Assembly: GCA_945957405.1 (NCBI GenBank) | Contig: CAMFLL010000018.1 | Location: 1 to 40,296 of the forward strand | Source of the DNA: an uncultured Mycolicibacterium sp. | Lineage (GTDB): Bacteria > Actinomycetota > Actinomycetes > Mycobacteriales > Mycobacteriaceae | Length of the DNA: 40,296 bases | Direction of reading: 5' to 3' | The notes under the pieces: generated by a model | The model's database searches: none | What the model was told of the DNA's origin: nothing | What the model saw: only the letters and a program-made list of their open reading frames with translations | Translations under genes and position numbers: made by a program | Part shown: piece by piece, positions 32,182-40,296 of the stretch | How the letters are laid out: each line of letters begins with the position of its first letter | How positions within the stretch are numbered: the stretch's first letter is position 1

Positions 32182-34152
32182 ATGGCGAAATTGGAAGGCG
32201 TGGAAGCCACCACACCGTCGGTACGCGAGCTCACCGTACGCGGCATCGTGCTCGGCGGGGTCATCACGCTGGTCTTCACCGCGGCCAACGTGTACCTCGG
32301 ACTCAAGGTCGGTCTGACGTTCGCCACGGCGATTCCGGCGGCTGTCATCTCGATGGCGATCCTGCGTTATTTCCGTGGGCACACCATTCTGGAAAACAAC
32401 ATCGTGCAGACCATCGCCTCGGCGGCCGGCACCCTCGCGGCGATCATCTTCGTGCTGCCCGGACTGATCATGATCGGCTGGTGGACGGGCTTCCCGTACT
32501 GGATCACGGTGGCGGTGTGCATCGTGGGCGGCATTCTGGGCGTGATGTACTCGGTGCCGCTGCGGCGCGCCCTTGTGACCGGCTCCGATCTGCCCTATCC
32601 CGAGGGTGTGGCCGCCGCCGAGGTGCTGAAGGTGGGCGAGGCCGCCGTCGACCACGGCGAGGGCAACAAACGAAGCCTGCGCGCGATCGTGGTGGGTTCC
32701 CTTGTGGCCGCCGGGTTTTCGCTCCTGGCTGCGACCAAGGCAATCCTCAGTGACGTCTCCACCTACTTCCGCCTCGGCGCCGGGGGATCCACCGTCGGGG
32801 CCAGCCTGTCGCTGGCGCTGATCGGTGTCGGTCACCTGGTGGGCGTCACTGTCGGCTTCGCCATGATCGTCGGTCTGGTGATCTCCTATTTCGTGCTTCT
32901 GCCAGCGCTGACCTGGGGCGACATCCCCGGCGGCGCCGATGTCTCCGACATCGTGTCGGGCACGTTCTCGCACGACGTCCGGTTCGTCGGCGCGGGCGCC
33001 ATCGCCGTGGCCGCAATCTGGACACTGCTCAAGATCCTCGGCCCGATCGTGCGCGGCATCCGGGCTGCTGCGGCCTCGTCGGCAACGCGCCGCGCCGGAA
33101 ATCAAGTGGATCTCACCGAACGCGACCTCCCCATCGGAATCGTCGGCGGCACGATCGCGGTGTCGCTTATCCCCATCGGACTGCTGCTCTGGTGGTTCCT
33201 CAGCAGCACGAAGATCACTGACAACCAGCCGCTCATCATCGTGGTGACGCTGGTGTTCGTGGTGCTCGTCGGCGCCGTCCTCGCTTCCGTCGCGGGTTAC
33301 ATGGCCGGCCTGATCGGTTCGTCCAACAGCCCGATATCGGGACTCGGAATCCTGGTCGTGATCATCGCGTCGCTGGTTTTGGTATTGGTGCACGGGCGCA
33401 GTGACGATCCCGATCAGACGTTGGGGCTGATCGCCTATGCGCTCTTCGCCACGGCGATCGTGTTCGGCATCGCCACCATCTCGAATGACAACCTGCAGGA
33501 CCTCAAGACCGGCCAACTGGTCGGCGCGACACCTTGGCGGCAGCAGGTCGCACTGGTGATCGGCGTCATCTTCGGCGGACTCGTGATTCCGCCCGTTCTC
33601 GGCCTGCTGAATACGGCGTTCGGTTTTGCGGGGGCGCCAGGCGCAGGTGACAGTGCGCTGGCCGCTCCGCAGGCAGCCCTGATCTCGTCACTGGCCAAAG
33701 GTGTCTTCGGTGGCGACCTGGACTGGGGTCTGCTTGGGCTCGGCGCCGCCATCGGTGTGGTGGTGATCCTCATCGACGAGGTGCTGAAGCTGAAGACGAA
33801 GTACGCCCTGCCGCCACTGGCGGTCGGCATGGGCATGTACCTGCCGATGTCGCTGACCATCGTGATCCCCATCGGCGCGCTGCTGGGCCGGTATTACGAC
33901 AAGTGGGCCGACCGCACCGGCGGCGACGTCGAGCAGAAGAAGCGGCTCGGCGTCCTGATGGCGACCGGCCTCATCGTCGGTGAGAGCCTGTTCGGCGTGG
34001 TGTATGCCGCCATCGTCGCGGGATCCGGCAGCGACTCCCCGCTGGCGATCGTCGGTGAGGGCTTCGAGAACTGGGGCGAGATCCTCGGGGTGGTGCTGTT
34101 CGTCGTTGTGGTTGCGGGTCTGTACAAGTGGACTCGTCGCACCGCGCAGTGA
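32182..34152 (+). CDS. OPT family oligopeptide/metal-chelate transporter
   Basis: A 656-residue membrane protein of the OPT superfamily, with about 15-16 hydrophobic segments. Typical blocks are VYLGLKVGLTFATAIPAAVISMA near the N-terminus (given here in part), TGSDLPYPEGVAAAEVLK, and GLIGSSNSPISGLGI in the second half. Bacterial OPT proteins import peptides or metal-siderophore complexes; no substrate can be read here. GGAGA lies 6 nt before the ATG. The upstream 250-bp gap (31932-32181) shows no convincing gene or palindrome. It appears to be transcribed alone. Confidence 0.9.
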   Translation: MAKLEGVEATTPSVRELTVRGIVLGGVITLVFTAANVYLGLKVGLTFATAIPAAVISMAILRYFRGHTILENNIVQTIASAAGTLAAIIFVLPGLIMIGWWTGFPYWITVAVCIVGGILGVMYSVPLRRALVTGSDLPYPEGVAAAEVLKVGEAAVDHGEGNKRSLRAIVVGSLVAAGFSLLAATKAILSDVSTYFRLGAGGSTVGASLSLALIGVGHLVGVTVGFAMIVGLVISYFVLLPALTWGDIPGGADVSDIVSGTFSHDVRFVGAGAIAVAAIWTLLKILGPIVRGIRAAAASSATRRAGNQVDLTERDLPIGIVGGTIAVSLIPIGLLLWWFLSSTKITDNQPLIIVVTLVFVVLVGAVLASVAGYMAGLIGSSNSPISGLGILVVIIASLVLVLVHGRSDDPDQTLGLIAYALFATAIVFGIATISNDNLQDLKTGQLVGATPWRQQVALVIGVIFGGLVIPPVLGLLNTAFGFAGAPGAGDSALAAPQAALISSLAKGVFGGDLDWGLLGLGAAIGVVVILIDEVLKLKTKYALPPLAVGMGMYLPMSLTIVIPIGALLGRYYDKWADRTGGDVEQKKRLGVLMATGLIVGESLFGVVYAAIVAGSGSDSPLAIVGEGFENWGEILGVVLFVVVVAGLYKWTRRTAQ

Positions 34153-34249
34153 TGTTCAGCGCCGCTGGCCCACAGGTGAATTGACGATCGCGATCGACCC
34201 GGACGCCACTCCCTGAGTCCGCGCGTGTGCAATCGGCCCGCAGGACCGC

Positions 34250-34255
34250 TATCTT
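34250..34255 (+). promoter_or_regulatory. Candidate -10 element for a leaderless MFS transcript
   Basis: TATCTT fits TANNNT and ends 8 nt before the ATG at 34264. No Shine-Dalgarno precedes that ATG. Confidence 0.35.
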
Positions 34256-34263
34256 AGTACCGG

Positions 34264-35568
34264 ATGCGTACTATTTTGTGCGCGGTGATGGCGGTGATGG
34301 CGGTGTTGCCGGGAGGAGGTTGTACCGACATCAAGCGGTATCTGTCAGCAAGCTTCTCCGCGTTGAGCTCACGCGACTACCGCCTGTTCGTGGTCGGGCA
34401 GGGCATCTCGGTCAGCGGTGTCTGGATGCAGAAGCTCGGGCAGGCATGGTTGGTGCTGACGCTCACCGACTCCGGACTCATGCTCGGTGTCACGGTCGCG
34501 CTGCAGCAAGTTCCCACCCTCATCTTCAGCACGTTCGGTGGCAGGCTTGCTGATCGTTACGACCGTCGCAAGATCTTGATGGCTACCGCGATCTGCGGCG
34601 CGGTACCGGCGGTGACGGTGGGTGCGCTGGCCGGATTCCATGTGGTGACAATCTGGATGGTGATGGCAGCCGCGCTGATCGCCGGATTTGTCGACGCGGT
34701 GGAAAAGCCCGCTCGCTGGACAGTGGCCAACGACATCGTGCCGCCGCATCTGCTGACCAATGCCGTGACCCTGAACAACATCCTGCAAGATTCGGGCAAG
34801 CTCATCGGGCCGGCGATCGGCGGCATCCTCATTGCGGTGGCGGGTATCCCCGCGGCCTTCTTCGTCAACGCCGCAACTGCAGTACCGATGGTCGTCGCGA
34901 TGGCATTGATTCGTCCGAAGTGGGTGACACCGAGGAGCGAACGGGCGCAGGGCGGCATCGTCGATGCTCTGCGGTATGTCGCGCACAGCCCGGTTCTCCT
35001 GGCCGCGTTGGTCTTACAAGCGGTCACCGGGTTGTGGGGATACAACTTTCAAGTGCTCGTCCCCTTGGTGTTCCGTGATGTGCTCGGCGGGGACGCCAGG
35101 TCGGTGGGGCTGGGGTTGACATGCCTCGGCCTGGGCGGTGTCTGCGGCGGCTTGATGCTTGCGGGTCTGCTGAAGGCTGGATCACGACGCCAGATATGTG
35201 CCGCCGCGTTGTTCGCCGCGGCCCTTGCCACACTGGCGGTGTCCCCGACGTTGTGGTTCGGCTACTGCGCGATTGCTGCAGTGGGTGTGTGCAGTGTGGT
35301 CTATCGCTCCATATCCGGGTCGCTGCTCCAATTGGCGTCCGATCCGCAGATGCGTGGCCGGGTCATGTCGCTGTATGTGCTCGCGATGGCAGGAACCACG
35401 CCGATCGGGGCCCCGATCCAGGGTGCCATCGCCCAACTGAGCAATGCCCGCGTCAGTCTGGCGGTGGCCGCGGTCACCATCCTGGTGTCCTGCGTGGTCG
35501 CATACCTCTATCTGCGCGCCAAGGCGCTGGACCATCCGGTCATGACCGAAGCGGTGCGCGCCGCATGA
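34264..35568 (+). CDS. MFS transporter (EntS-like exporter group)
   Basis: A 434-residue major facilitator with about 12 membrane segments, of the MFS_3/EntS-like group that commonly exports small molecules. The loop 2-3 motif is GGRLADRYDRRKIL (92-105), and the core begins around residue 28 with SASFSALSSRDYRLF. The first 20 residues are hydrophobic and unusual for the family. A strong GGGAGGAGG at 34310-34318 lies inside this N-terminal part without a standard in-frame start after it. I keep ATG 34264 because a -10-like TATCTT precedes it, but the true start is uncertain. The stop overlaps the hydrolase start by ATGA. Confidence 0.88.
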   Translation: MRTILCAVMAVMAVLPGGGCTDIKRYLSASFSALSSRDYRLFVVGQGISVSGVWMQKLGQAWLVLTLTDSGLMLGVTVALQQVPTLIFSTFGGRLADRYDRRKILMATAICGAVPAVTVGALAGFHVVTIWMVMAAALIAGFVDAVEKPARWTVANDIVPPHLLTNAVTLNNILQDSGKLIGPAIGGILIAVAGIPAAFFVNAATAVPMVVAMALIRPKWVTPRSERAQGGIVDALRYVAHSPVLLAALVLQAVTGLWGYNFQVLVPLVFRDVLGGDARSVGLGLTCLGLGGVCGGLMLAGLLKAGSRRQICAAALFAAALATLAVSPTLWFGYCAIAAVGVCSVVYRSISGSLLQLASDPQMRGRVMSLYVLAMAGTTPIGAPIQGAIAQLSNARVSLAVAAVTILVSCVVAYLYLRAKALDHPVMTEAVRAA

Positions 35569-36521
35569 CCGACAGTCGCGCGCGTGCTGGCGTCTCACCG
35601 TCAGACGTCACCGAGACCGCCCCACCGCGGTGGTTCGCGCAGGCGCTGGCCCATCAACCGGAGATCGCCACGGTGACTGTTGCCGGCTGCGAGATCGCCT
35701 GTCGGCACTGGGGTGATCCGCGGCTGCCCTGCGTGATCCTGGTCCATGGCAATGGGGCGCACGCCCGGTGGTGGGACCATGTCGCACCGCTGCTGTCGGC
35801 CGATCACAGTGTGGTCGCCATGGACCTGTCGGGCCATGGTGACAGTGGCTGGCGTGCGGCGTATTCCTGGAGCGCCTGGGCTCAGGAGATTCGGACAGCG
35901 GCCGCGACAGCGTCGAGTCCCTCACAGAAACCGCCCATCGTCATCGCCCACAGCATGGGCGGCCGGGCGGCGATGCTCGCGGCCTGCGATGAACCCAGCT
36001 TTGCCGGACTCATCGCGGTGGACACCTCGATCGCGGGAACGGTCCGCCCAGGCGTGGTTCTCCGAATCGAGTCCGAAACCGTTCCGCCGCAACGCTTCTA
36101 TGACACCGAGGCGCAGGCGCTTGCCCGTTTCCGGCTGGGTGGAGCGCCGGTGAGCAATCCGCTGCCCTACGTACTGGACCACGTCGCGAAGACGTCCCTG
36201 CGCCATACCGATGCGGGTTACACCTGGAAGCGGGACGCGAGCGCCCTCCGCCGCACCGACATGGGGCCAGCCGCGGACACCATCGCCCGTATCTCGTGTC
36301 CACTGGTGCTGATCCGCGCCGAGCACGGCAAGCTGCTGGAGACAGTCGGTGACTGGTACAGCGCGGTGACCGGGCAGTATGTGCCGGTGGTCGACATTCC
36401 CCTCGCGGGCCATCACATCATGTTGGACGAGCCGTTGATGCTTGTCGCAGCTCTGCGTGCGCTGCTGGCCGACTGGGGTGCCACGGGTGTCGGATCGGGG
36501 TCCGAGCGCAGGTGGTGGTGA
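35565..36521 (+). CDS. Alpha/beta hydrolase
   Basis: A 318-residue alpha/beta-fold hydrolase. The oxyanion region is VHGNGAHARWW, the nucleophile elbow is AHSMGG (Ser130), and a late histidine lies in AGHHIMLDEP (283-284). The acid residue is probably in the LVLIRAEHGK region. The ATG overlaps the MFS stop (ATGA), so a longer open frame starting at 35121 inside the MFS gene is rejected. The coupling suggests a shared role, for instance hydrolysis of a compound that the MFS protein moves. The substrate is unknown. Confidence 0.87.
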   Translation: MTDSRARAGVSPSDVTETAPPRWFAQALAHQPEIATVTVAGCEIACRHWGDPRLPCVILVHGNGAHARWWDHVAPLLSADHSVVAMDLSGHGDSGWRAAYSWSAWAQEIRTAAATASSPSQKPPIVIAHSMGGRAAMLAACDEPSFAGLIAVDTSIAGTVRPGVVLRIESETVPPQRFYDTEAQALARFRLGGAPVSNPLPYVLDHVAKTSLRHTDAGYTWKRDASALRRTDMGPAADTIARISCPLVLIRAEHGKLLETVGDWYSAVTGQYVPVVDIPLAGHHIMLDEPLMLVAALRALLADWGATGVGSGSERRWW

Positions 36522-36670
36522 CGCCGCGAATCCGGTCTTCGGCGTCGTTGCCTCGACGAAGTGGCGATGGTTGTCCTGGACGATGGCAGCATGGTGCGAA
36601 AGGCATCCGGATCCGCCGTCATCAGATGGAAGAACGTGTCCACAACGCGGTCGACGCCTAAACAACGGCC
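36522..36670. other. Convergent intergenic gap
   Basis: A 149-bp gap between the hydrolase (+) and APC permease (-) stops. Only a weak 5-bp inverted repeat (CGTCG/CGACG near 36545) is seen; there is no strong terminator hairpin and no convincing gene. Confidence 0.4.
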
Positions 36671-38116
36671 TCAGTTCGACATGTTCGCCGGGGCCGGAGC
36701 GGGAAGACCCCTCGAAGCGTCTCGCGACTTCACACTCACGTAGATGATGCCGACGACGGCGATCGCGGCACCGACGAACGGTGTCGCCGTGAACGGCGCG
36801 ACCGGCAGTGACGGGATGAAGTAGGTGCACAGTGCCAAGCCCATCACCGCCACGCAGAGTGCAGGTGCAACATAGGTGAAGACCAGTCCCTTACCGTGCC
36901 TGCGGCCGTAGACGAAGCCGGCAATACCGACCATCGCGTACGCCAGGAGCTGGCCGAACACACCCGTGAGTGACAGCCAGGTGAAGGCATTGAAACCACC
37001 TGCGGCAGAACCGCCTTGCCACGTGTAGAGCACCGCCAAGGCGATCGCGACGGCGGCCCCGAGTGCAGCGGTGGCGATGTGCGGGGTGCGGAACCGGTGG
37101 TGGCTGCGGGCCAGTGCCGCCGGCAGGAAACCGGAACGCGCCCAGCTGTATAGCAAGCGTACGATGCCGTTCGCGTTGGCGACCGCGACGGTGAAACCAG
37201 ACAACGCCACCATCGCCAGTAGGACGTATCCGTAGCCAGGGAAGAGGTAGCGCGACGAAAGGTCAAGCAGCACACCGCTGGCCTTCGATGACCACTCGGC
37301 GCCGACGGCATCGACGCCGTAACCGCTGACGATGGCCAGCGCCGTGAGAATGAAGAAGCCATATGCGATTCCCGCGGAGATGAAGACGGCACGCGGGACT
37401 GTTCGCGTGGGTGCGTTGGCTTCCTCGGCCAGGTACACCGCGCCTTCCAGCCCGCCCAACGTGTAGACCGCCAGGCCGAGTCCCGCCAAGAGCGCTGTCA
37501 TGGAGATACCGGAGAGCTTCCAGGGCATCAGGGAATTCCATGCGATTCCGGATGCCCCGCCCTGGAAGAGGATGGCGAAGTCGAAGATCACCAGGGCGAG
37601 CATGCCCACCAGCGTCATCGCGAGAAGCAGTTTGACCGAGAAGCTGACACCCCGAAACACAATGAACAGTCCGGCCACCGTAAGGACGATCGTCCACAGT
37701 GCCCACTGCCCGCTCAATATCCAGACTCCGGGCGCTACCGCATTGAAGAACGCCTGAGCAAGGAACCCGGCGGCGATGAAGAGGCCGGGAACGGAGAGCA
37801 TGAACGCCGAGATCATGAACCAGCCGGTCATGGCACCGGCCCGCCGCCCCAGCCCTTCGGTGGCGATCGTGTAAAGACCACCGGCGTCACCGACGATGCC
37901 GGAGAACTTCGCCACCAGGTAGAGGAACCCGCCGAACCCGACTGCGGCGATCAACAGTGCGGCGGGAGTGGCACCGCCGGCGAACAGTGCCACGGATGCG
38001 CCAACCACGATGATGGCCAGCTGCGGTTCGTCGGTGCCCAGTGACTGCGATACCAAACCCAATGTGCTCACGGAGTTCGAGCTGAGCCCAGTGGGACTGT
38101 CGGACGTTGCGCTCAA
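36671..38116 (-). CDS. APC family permease
   Basis: A 481-residue amino acid-polyamine-organocation transporter with about 12 membrane segments. The first helix reads IIVVGASVALFAGGATPA and the helix 6 block is GLEGAVYLAEEANAPTRTVPRAV. The start is TTG at 38116, preceded by AAAGGA at 8 nt; no ATG fits better. It lies 175 bp downstream of a LysR gene on the same strand and near a divergent ornithine cyclodeaminase-family gene, suggesting amino acid or imine/amine uptake under LysR control. The substrate is not predictable. Confidence 0.88.
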   Translation of the reverse strand: MSATSDSPTGLSSNSVSTLGLVSQSLGTDEPQLAIIVVGASVALFAGGATPAALLIAAVGFGGFLYLVAKFSGIVGDAGGLYTIATEGLGRRAGAMTGWFMISAFMLSVPGLFIAAGFLAQAFFNAVAPGVWILSGQWALWTIVLTVAGLFIVFRGVSFSVKLLLAMTLVGMLALVIFDFAILFQGGASGIAWNSLMPWKLSGISMTALLAGLGLAVYTLGGLEGAVYLAEEANAPTRTVPRAVFISAGIAYGFFILTALAIVSGYGVDAVGAEWSSKASGVLLDLSSRYLFPGYGYVLLAMVALSGFTVAVANANGIVRLLYSWARSGFLPAALARSHHRFRTPHIATAALGAAVAIALAVLYTWQGGSAAGGFNAFTWLSLTGVFGQLLAYAMVGIAGFVYGRRHGKGLVFTYVAPALCVAVMGLALCTYFIPSLPVAPFTATPFVGAAIAVVGIIYVSVKSRDASRGLPAPAPANMSN

Positions 38117-38145
38117 CGGGGTGGTCCTTTCGGCGATCGGTTTGT

Positions 38146-38181
38146 GTGCTGGTAATCGTGTTACGCGCGATACCGCAGCAC
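38146..38181. repeat. Imperfect inverted repeat upstream of the APC permease
   Basis: Arms at 38146-38158 and 38168-38181 (GTGCTG at the left end, CAGCAC at the right end, AATCG and CGATA inside) are separated by 9 bp. They lie 30-65 bp upstream of the TTG start. The repeat could be an operator or a leader hairpin. Confidence 0.35.
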
Positions 38182-38291
38182 TAGCGACAGAAAGCCGACG
38201 TCGTCTTTCACGATTTCTATTTGATGCGCATCGCGAAACATCCTCGGCCTGCTGCCGGATTGTCGAAAGACCTGGGGGATCGCGAATGCCA

Positions 38292-39200
38292 TCACGGGGT
38301 CTGCTTGATGAGGTGGCGCGCCGCCTCGGTGATCGCCTCGATGGTCGGCCGCTGGTTGGTCGCCGCTGGGCGGATCAACACCACCTCGCGCAGGACGTCC
38401 TGCGCGATGGCCACACGAGCCACCGGCAGCGAACTCAACGTCAACATGATGTCGGTGGCGGGGGATACCCCGAGTCCTCTGGCGACCATCGCCAGGGTGG
38501 CCGCAGTATCCAACACCTCGTGTGCGACCCGGGGTTCGAAGCCGTACTGCCGGCACGCCGTGCGCATCGCCAGTCCGTAATGCTCGCTCTCCACCGGCAA
38601 GATCCAGTCCCAGTCAGCCGCGTCGCGGAGATCGATCCGGCTGTCCTCCGTGAGGCCGTAAGCTCCCGGCGCCACAGCCAGTGCAAACCGTTCGCGACGG
38701 AGCACGATGATCTCGACTCCGTCGGGCTTGCGGAACGGGACTGCGGGATAGTCCAAGCCGAAGGCGACGTCGACGTAGCCCCTGTCGACCGCGTCGAAGA
38801 CATCATCGAGGTCGAGTTCACAACTGCGGATACGCATTTGGGGGTAGTCGGCGCGAGCCTGGGCGATGACCTCGGGCAGCAGTGTCGCCGCAATGCTTCC
38901 GAAGACACCGATGCTCACCGGGCCCACGAAGTGCTGTTGGACGTTGCGGACCGCGTCGAGCGCAGCTCGTTCGGCGACCAAGAGCGTGTCGGCGTGTTCG
39001 ACCAGGACTCTGCCAGCGTCTGTGAGGGCGACCTTACGTCCATTCTTCGTGATCAACGGTGCCTTGACCGTCTTTTCGAGCGCGGCGATCTGCTGGGAGA
39101 CAGCACCCGGGGTGTAGCCCAGCTCTTCGGCCACCGCGGTCATGGTGCCCAGATGGGCGAGCCGACTCAACGCGGAGAGTTGGCCGAGGCTCAGATTCAT
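38292..39200 (-). CDS. LysR family transcriptional regulator
   Basis: A 302-residue LysR-type regulator. The N-terminal helix-turn-helix (about residues 1-60) contains TMTAVAEELGYTPGAVSQQIAALEK, and the effector domain (about 90-300) starts at GPVSIGVFGSIAATLLPEVI. Length is typical. It sits between an APC permease on the same strand and a divergent ornithine cyclodeaminase-family gene, the usual position for a regulator of its neighbours. The effector could be an amino acid or a product of the cyclodeaminase-like enzyme; this is inference from context. Confidence 0.92.
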   Translation of the reverse strand: MNLSLGQLSALSRLAHLGTMTAVAEELGYTPGAVSQQIAALEKTVKAPLITKNGRKVALTDAGRVLVEHADTLLVAERAALDAVRNVQQHFVGPVSIGVFGSIAATLLPEVIAQARADYPQMRIRSCELDLDDVFDAVDRGYVDVAFGLDYPAVPFRKPDGVEIIVLRRERFALAVAPGAYGLTEDSRIDLRDAADWDWILPVESEHYGLAMRTACRQYGFEPRVAHEVLDTAATLAMVARGLGVSPATDIMLTLSSLPVARVAIAQDVLREVVLIRPAATNQRPTIEAITEAARHLIKQTP

Positions 39201-39438
39201 ATAGCGATTGTAGAAAGCGAGCGGCCTTTTCTTACAGCAGTTCTATCGAGCTAGCCGGCTGTCCTCGCCGTCGTTCCGACATTGCAGGACCTCTAAACGG
39301 TCACGTCGCCGAACTCTCGCTTTCCCTGCGTGACGATCGGGGGAATCATCGGCTGCAGCCAGGCGTGCCAAATGCCTTGGCTCTCGAACTCCACTCGGGC
39401 GATCGAACGCCCTCCTGCCGGCAGGAGCCAACTGAACG
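39201..39438. promoter_or_regulatory. Divergent LysR / ornithine cyclodeaminase-like intergenic region
   Basis: A 238-bp gap expected to contain LysR binding sites. The AT-rich part next to lysR (39200-39260) has a loose inverted repeat, TGTAGAAA against TTTCTTACA, separated by about 12 bp. The right part ends with a 16-bp palindrome at 39412-39427. No gene is seen. Confidence 0.4.
39412..39427. promoter_or_regulatory. Palindrome enclosing the Shine-Dalgarno of the cyclodeaminase-like gene
   Basis: CTCCTGCCGGCAGGAG is a perfect 16-bp palindrome. In RNA it can fold as a 6-bp stem with a CCGG loop that pairs the AGGAG ribosome site 11 nt before the ATG at 39439. It could limit translation, or it could be a protein-binding site. 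Confidence 0.4.
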
Positions 39439-40296
39439 ATGAAGATGATCAACGCCGGGCACGTCAGGCAGCTGATGAGCACCGCCGAGGCGATCGAGTC
39501 GCAACGGCATGCGTTCGAGAGTCTCGCGTCGGGAAATGCATGGCAGCCGGACAAGATTGGGGGCGGCCGCCCCGGTTCGGACGACACCCTGTTCTGCTAC
39601 GCGGCCCACCTCGGCCCGTCAAGCGGGGCGGCCGTGAAGTTCGGGAGCGTCAATCCCGCCAACGCCAGCGTCGGTCTGCCCGCGGTGCACGCCGTGATCG
39701 TGCTGCTCGACGCTCACTCGGGTGCGCCCGTCGCCGTCATCGACGGCTCGGCCGTCACCGAACTTCGCACGTCGGCAGCCAGCGCCGTCGCCGTCGATGC
39801 CCTGACAGCACCCGATGTCACGTCGCTTGTAGTCCTCGGAAGCGGAGTCCAGGGGATGGCGCATGTCCGTGCGTTATCGGCCGTTCGCGCGTTCACCGAC
39901 ACCGCGATGTGGTCACCCGACTATGAAGAGTGTTGCCGAGCAACAGAATTGTTGACGGGCGAGGGGTTTCCGGTGCGTGTGGCACACGACCTCGACGAGG
40001 TTGTCGGGAATGCAGACGTCATCGTCTGTGCAACCCACTCGACCACGCCGCTGTTCGCACCCACGTCAATCAAAGCGGGGGCTGCCGTACTGAGCATCGG
40101 CTCATTCGAGCGCCACCGCTGCGAGGTCGGACCCGAGTTGCTGCGCCGATCCGCGAATGTCGTGGTCGACCAGGCCGACACGGCGCGCCGCCATTGCGGA
40201 CCGGTGGTGGCGCTGGCTGAGGATCCCGCGGGACCGGAGCTGGTGGAGCTCGGCGATGTGTTGACTCACCGGGTCACACTGTCAACCAAGGACGAC
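39439..40296 (+). CDS. Ornithine cyclodeaminase/mu-crystallin family protein, 3' truncated
   Basis: An open frame of 286 codons without a stop, running off the right end; family members have about 310-330 residues, so only the C-terminus is missing. It shows Lys67 in AAVKFGSVNP, Arg110 in TELRTSAASA, and the NAD(P)-binding GSGVQG (134-139) after a LVVL strand. The family includes ornithine cyclodeaminase, alanine dehydrogenase and ketimine reductases; which applies here cannot be told. AGGAG lies 11 nt before the ATG, within a palindrome. It is divergent from a LysR gene, which probably controls it. Confidence 0.88.
   Translation, partial: MKMINAGHVRQLMSTAEAIESQRHAFESLASGNAWQPDKIGGGRPGSDDTLFCYAAHLGPSSGAAVKFGSVNPANASVGLPAVHAVIVLLDAHSGAPVAVIDGSAVTELRTSAASAVAVDALTAPDVTSLVVLGSGVQGMAHVRALSAVRAFTDTAMWSPDYEECCRATELLTGEGFPVRVAHDLDEVVGNADVIVCATHSTTPLFAPTSIKAGAAVLSIGSFERHRCEVGPELLRRSANVVVDQADTARRHCGPVVALAEDPAGPELVELGDVLTHRVTLSTKDD

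Noticed and set aside
32062..33516. 484-codon open frame on the - strand rich in Asp, His, Arg and Glu
   Set aside because: Antisense to the OPT transporter; charged low-complexity composition typical of the complement of a membrane protein gene.
35121..36521. 466-codon version of the alpha/beta hydrolase
   Set aside because: The extra N-terminal part reads another frame of the MFS gene. The ATGA overlap at 35565 gives a normal hydrolase length.
36413..36643. 76-codon frame on the - strand between hydrolase and APC permease (MDTFFHLMTADPDAF start)
   Set aside because: The first 30 residues look protein-like, but the rest is Arg/Ser/Pro-rich shadow sequence overlapping the hydrolase end. A remnant of a gene is possible but cannot be supported.
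1..40296. tRNA or rRNA genes, CRISPR arrays, insertion sequences, prophage genes
   Set aside because: None seen. There is no transposase or integrase gene and no regular repeat-spacer pattern; the only duplicated blocks are paralogous transporters and the short operator boxes.

Overview
The window is high-GC DNA of a free-living actinomycete, most likely a rapid-growing mycobacterium (Mycolicibacterium-like). The grounds are G/C-rich third positions, GTG/TTG starts, chains of ATGA stop/start overlaps, candidate leaderless genes and the families present; no rRNA or other phylogenetic marker is available. The left 52 bases are not genomic: they are a poly-C run followed by an Illumina Nextera transposase adapter, so the first gene is cut by a contig end. 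The last gene runs off the right end. I see no tRNA, rRNA, CRISPR array, insertion sequence or prophage gene.

Positions 53-24122 form a nearly complete purine-to-glycerate catabolic island. At the far left (+) are a truncated Asp/Glu/hydantoin-type racemase and an NCS1 allantoin/hydantoin-type permease, ending at a strong hairpin. A long leftward operon (14941 to 2232) encodes uricase, an NCS2 urate/xanthine permease, a second NCS2 permease fused to an OHCU-decarboxylase-like domain, a free OHCU decarboxylase, HIU hydrolase, an 8-oxoguanine-deaminase-type amidohydrolase, xanthine dehydrogenase XdhA (Fe-S/FAD) and XdhB (Mo), the XdhC accessory factor and guanine deaminase. Together these take guanine, 8-oxoguanine, xanthine and urate to (S)-allantoin. 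A divergent rightward operon (15200 to 23550) encodes hydroxypyruvate isomerase, tartronate semialdehyde reductase, glyoxylate carboligase, glycerate kinase, a second NCS1 permease, allantoinase and (S)-ureidoglycine aminohydrolase, followed by an Lrp/AsnC regulator. These take allantoin to allantoate and glyoxylate to phosphoglycerate. Allantoate amidohydrolase and a ureidoglycolate-cleaving enzyme are not in the window. The 258-bp divergent promoter region holds two tandem pairs of about 15-bp palindromes placed identically relative to two predicted SigA promoters.

Positions 24106-31443 hold a second, less understood nitrogen module. Leftward are a glutamine-synthetase-like ligase, a DUF1116 protein (family of AllG/YlbE, a subunit of E. 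coli oxamate carbamoyltransferase) and an APC permease. Divergent from these is a class-I glutamine-amidotransferase-like gamma-glutamyl hydrolase, followed by an NCS1 purine/cytosine-type permease divergent from a GntR/HutC regulator with a perfect palindromic operator. The gene set resembles gamma-glutamylation routes for amines but has an unusual partner, and it is the best candidate here for an uncharacterised pathway.

Positions 31458-40296 hold a small secreted protein, an OPT-family transporter, an MFS exporter overlapping an alpha/beta hydrolase, an APC permease with a LysR regulator, and a partial ornithine cyclodeaminase/mu-crystallin family gene. Nine of about 32 genes are transporters, so the region looks like a scavenging locus for nitrogen-rich organic compounds.
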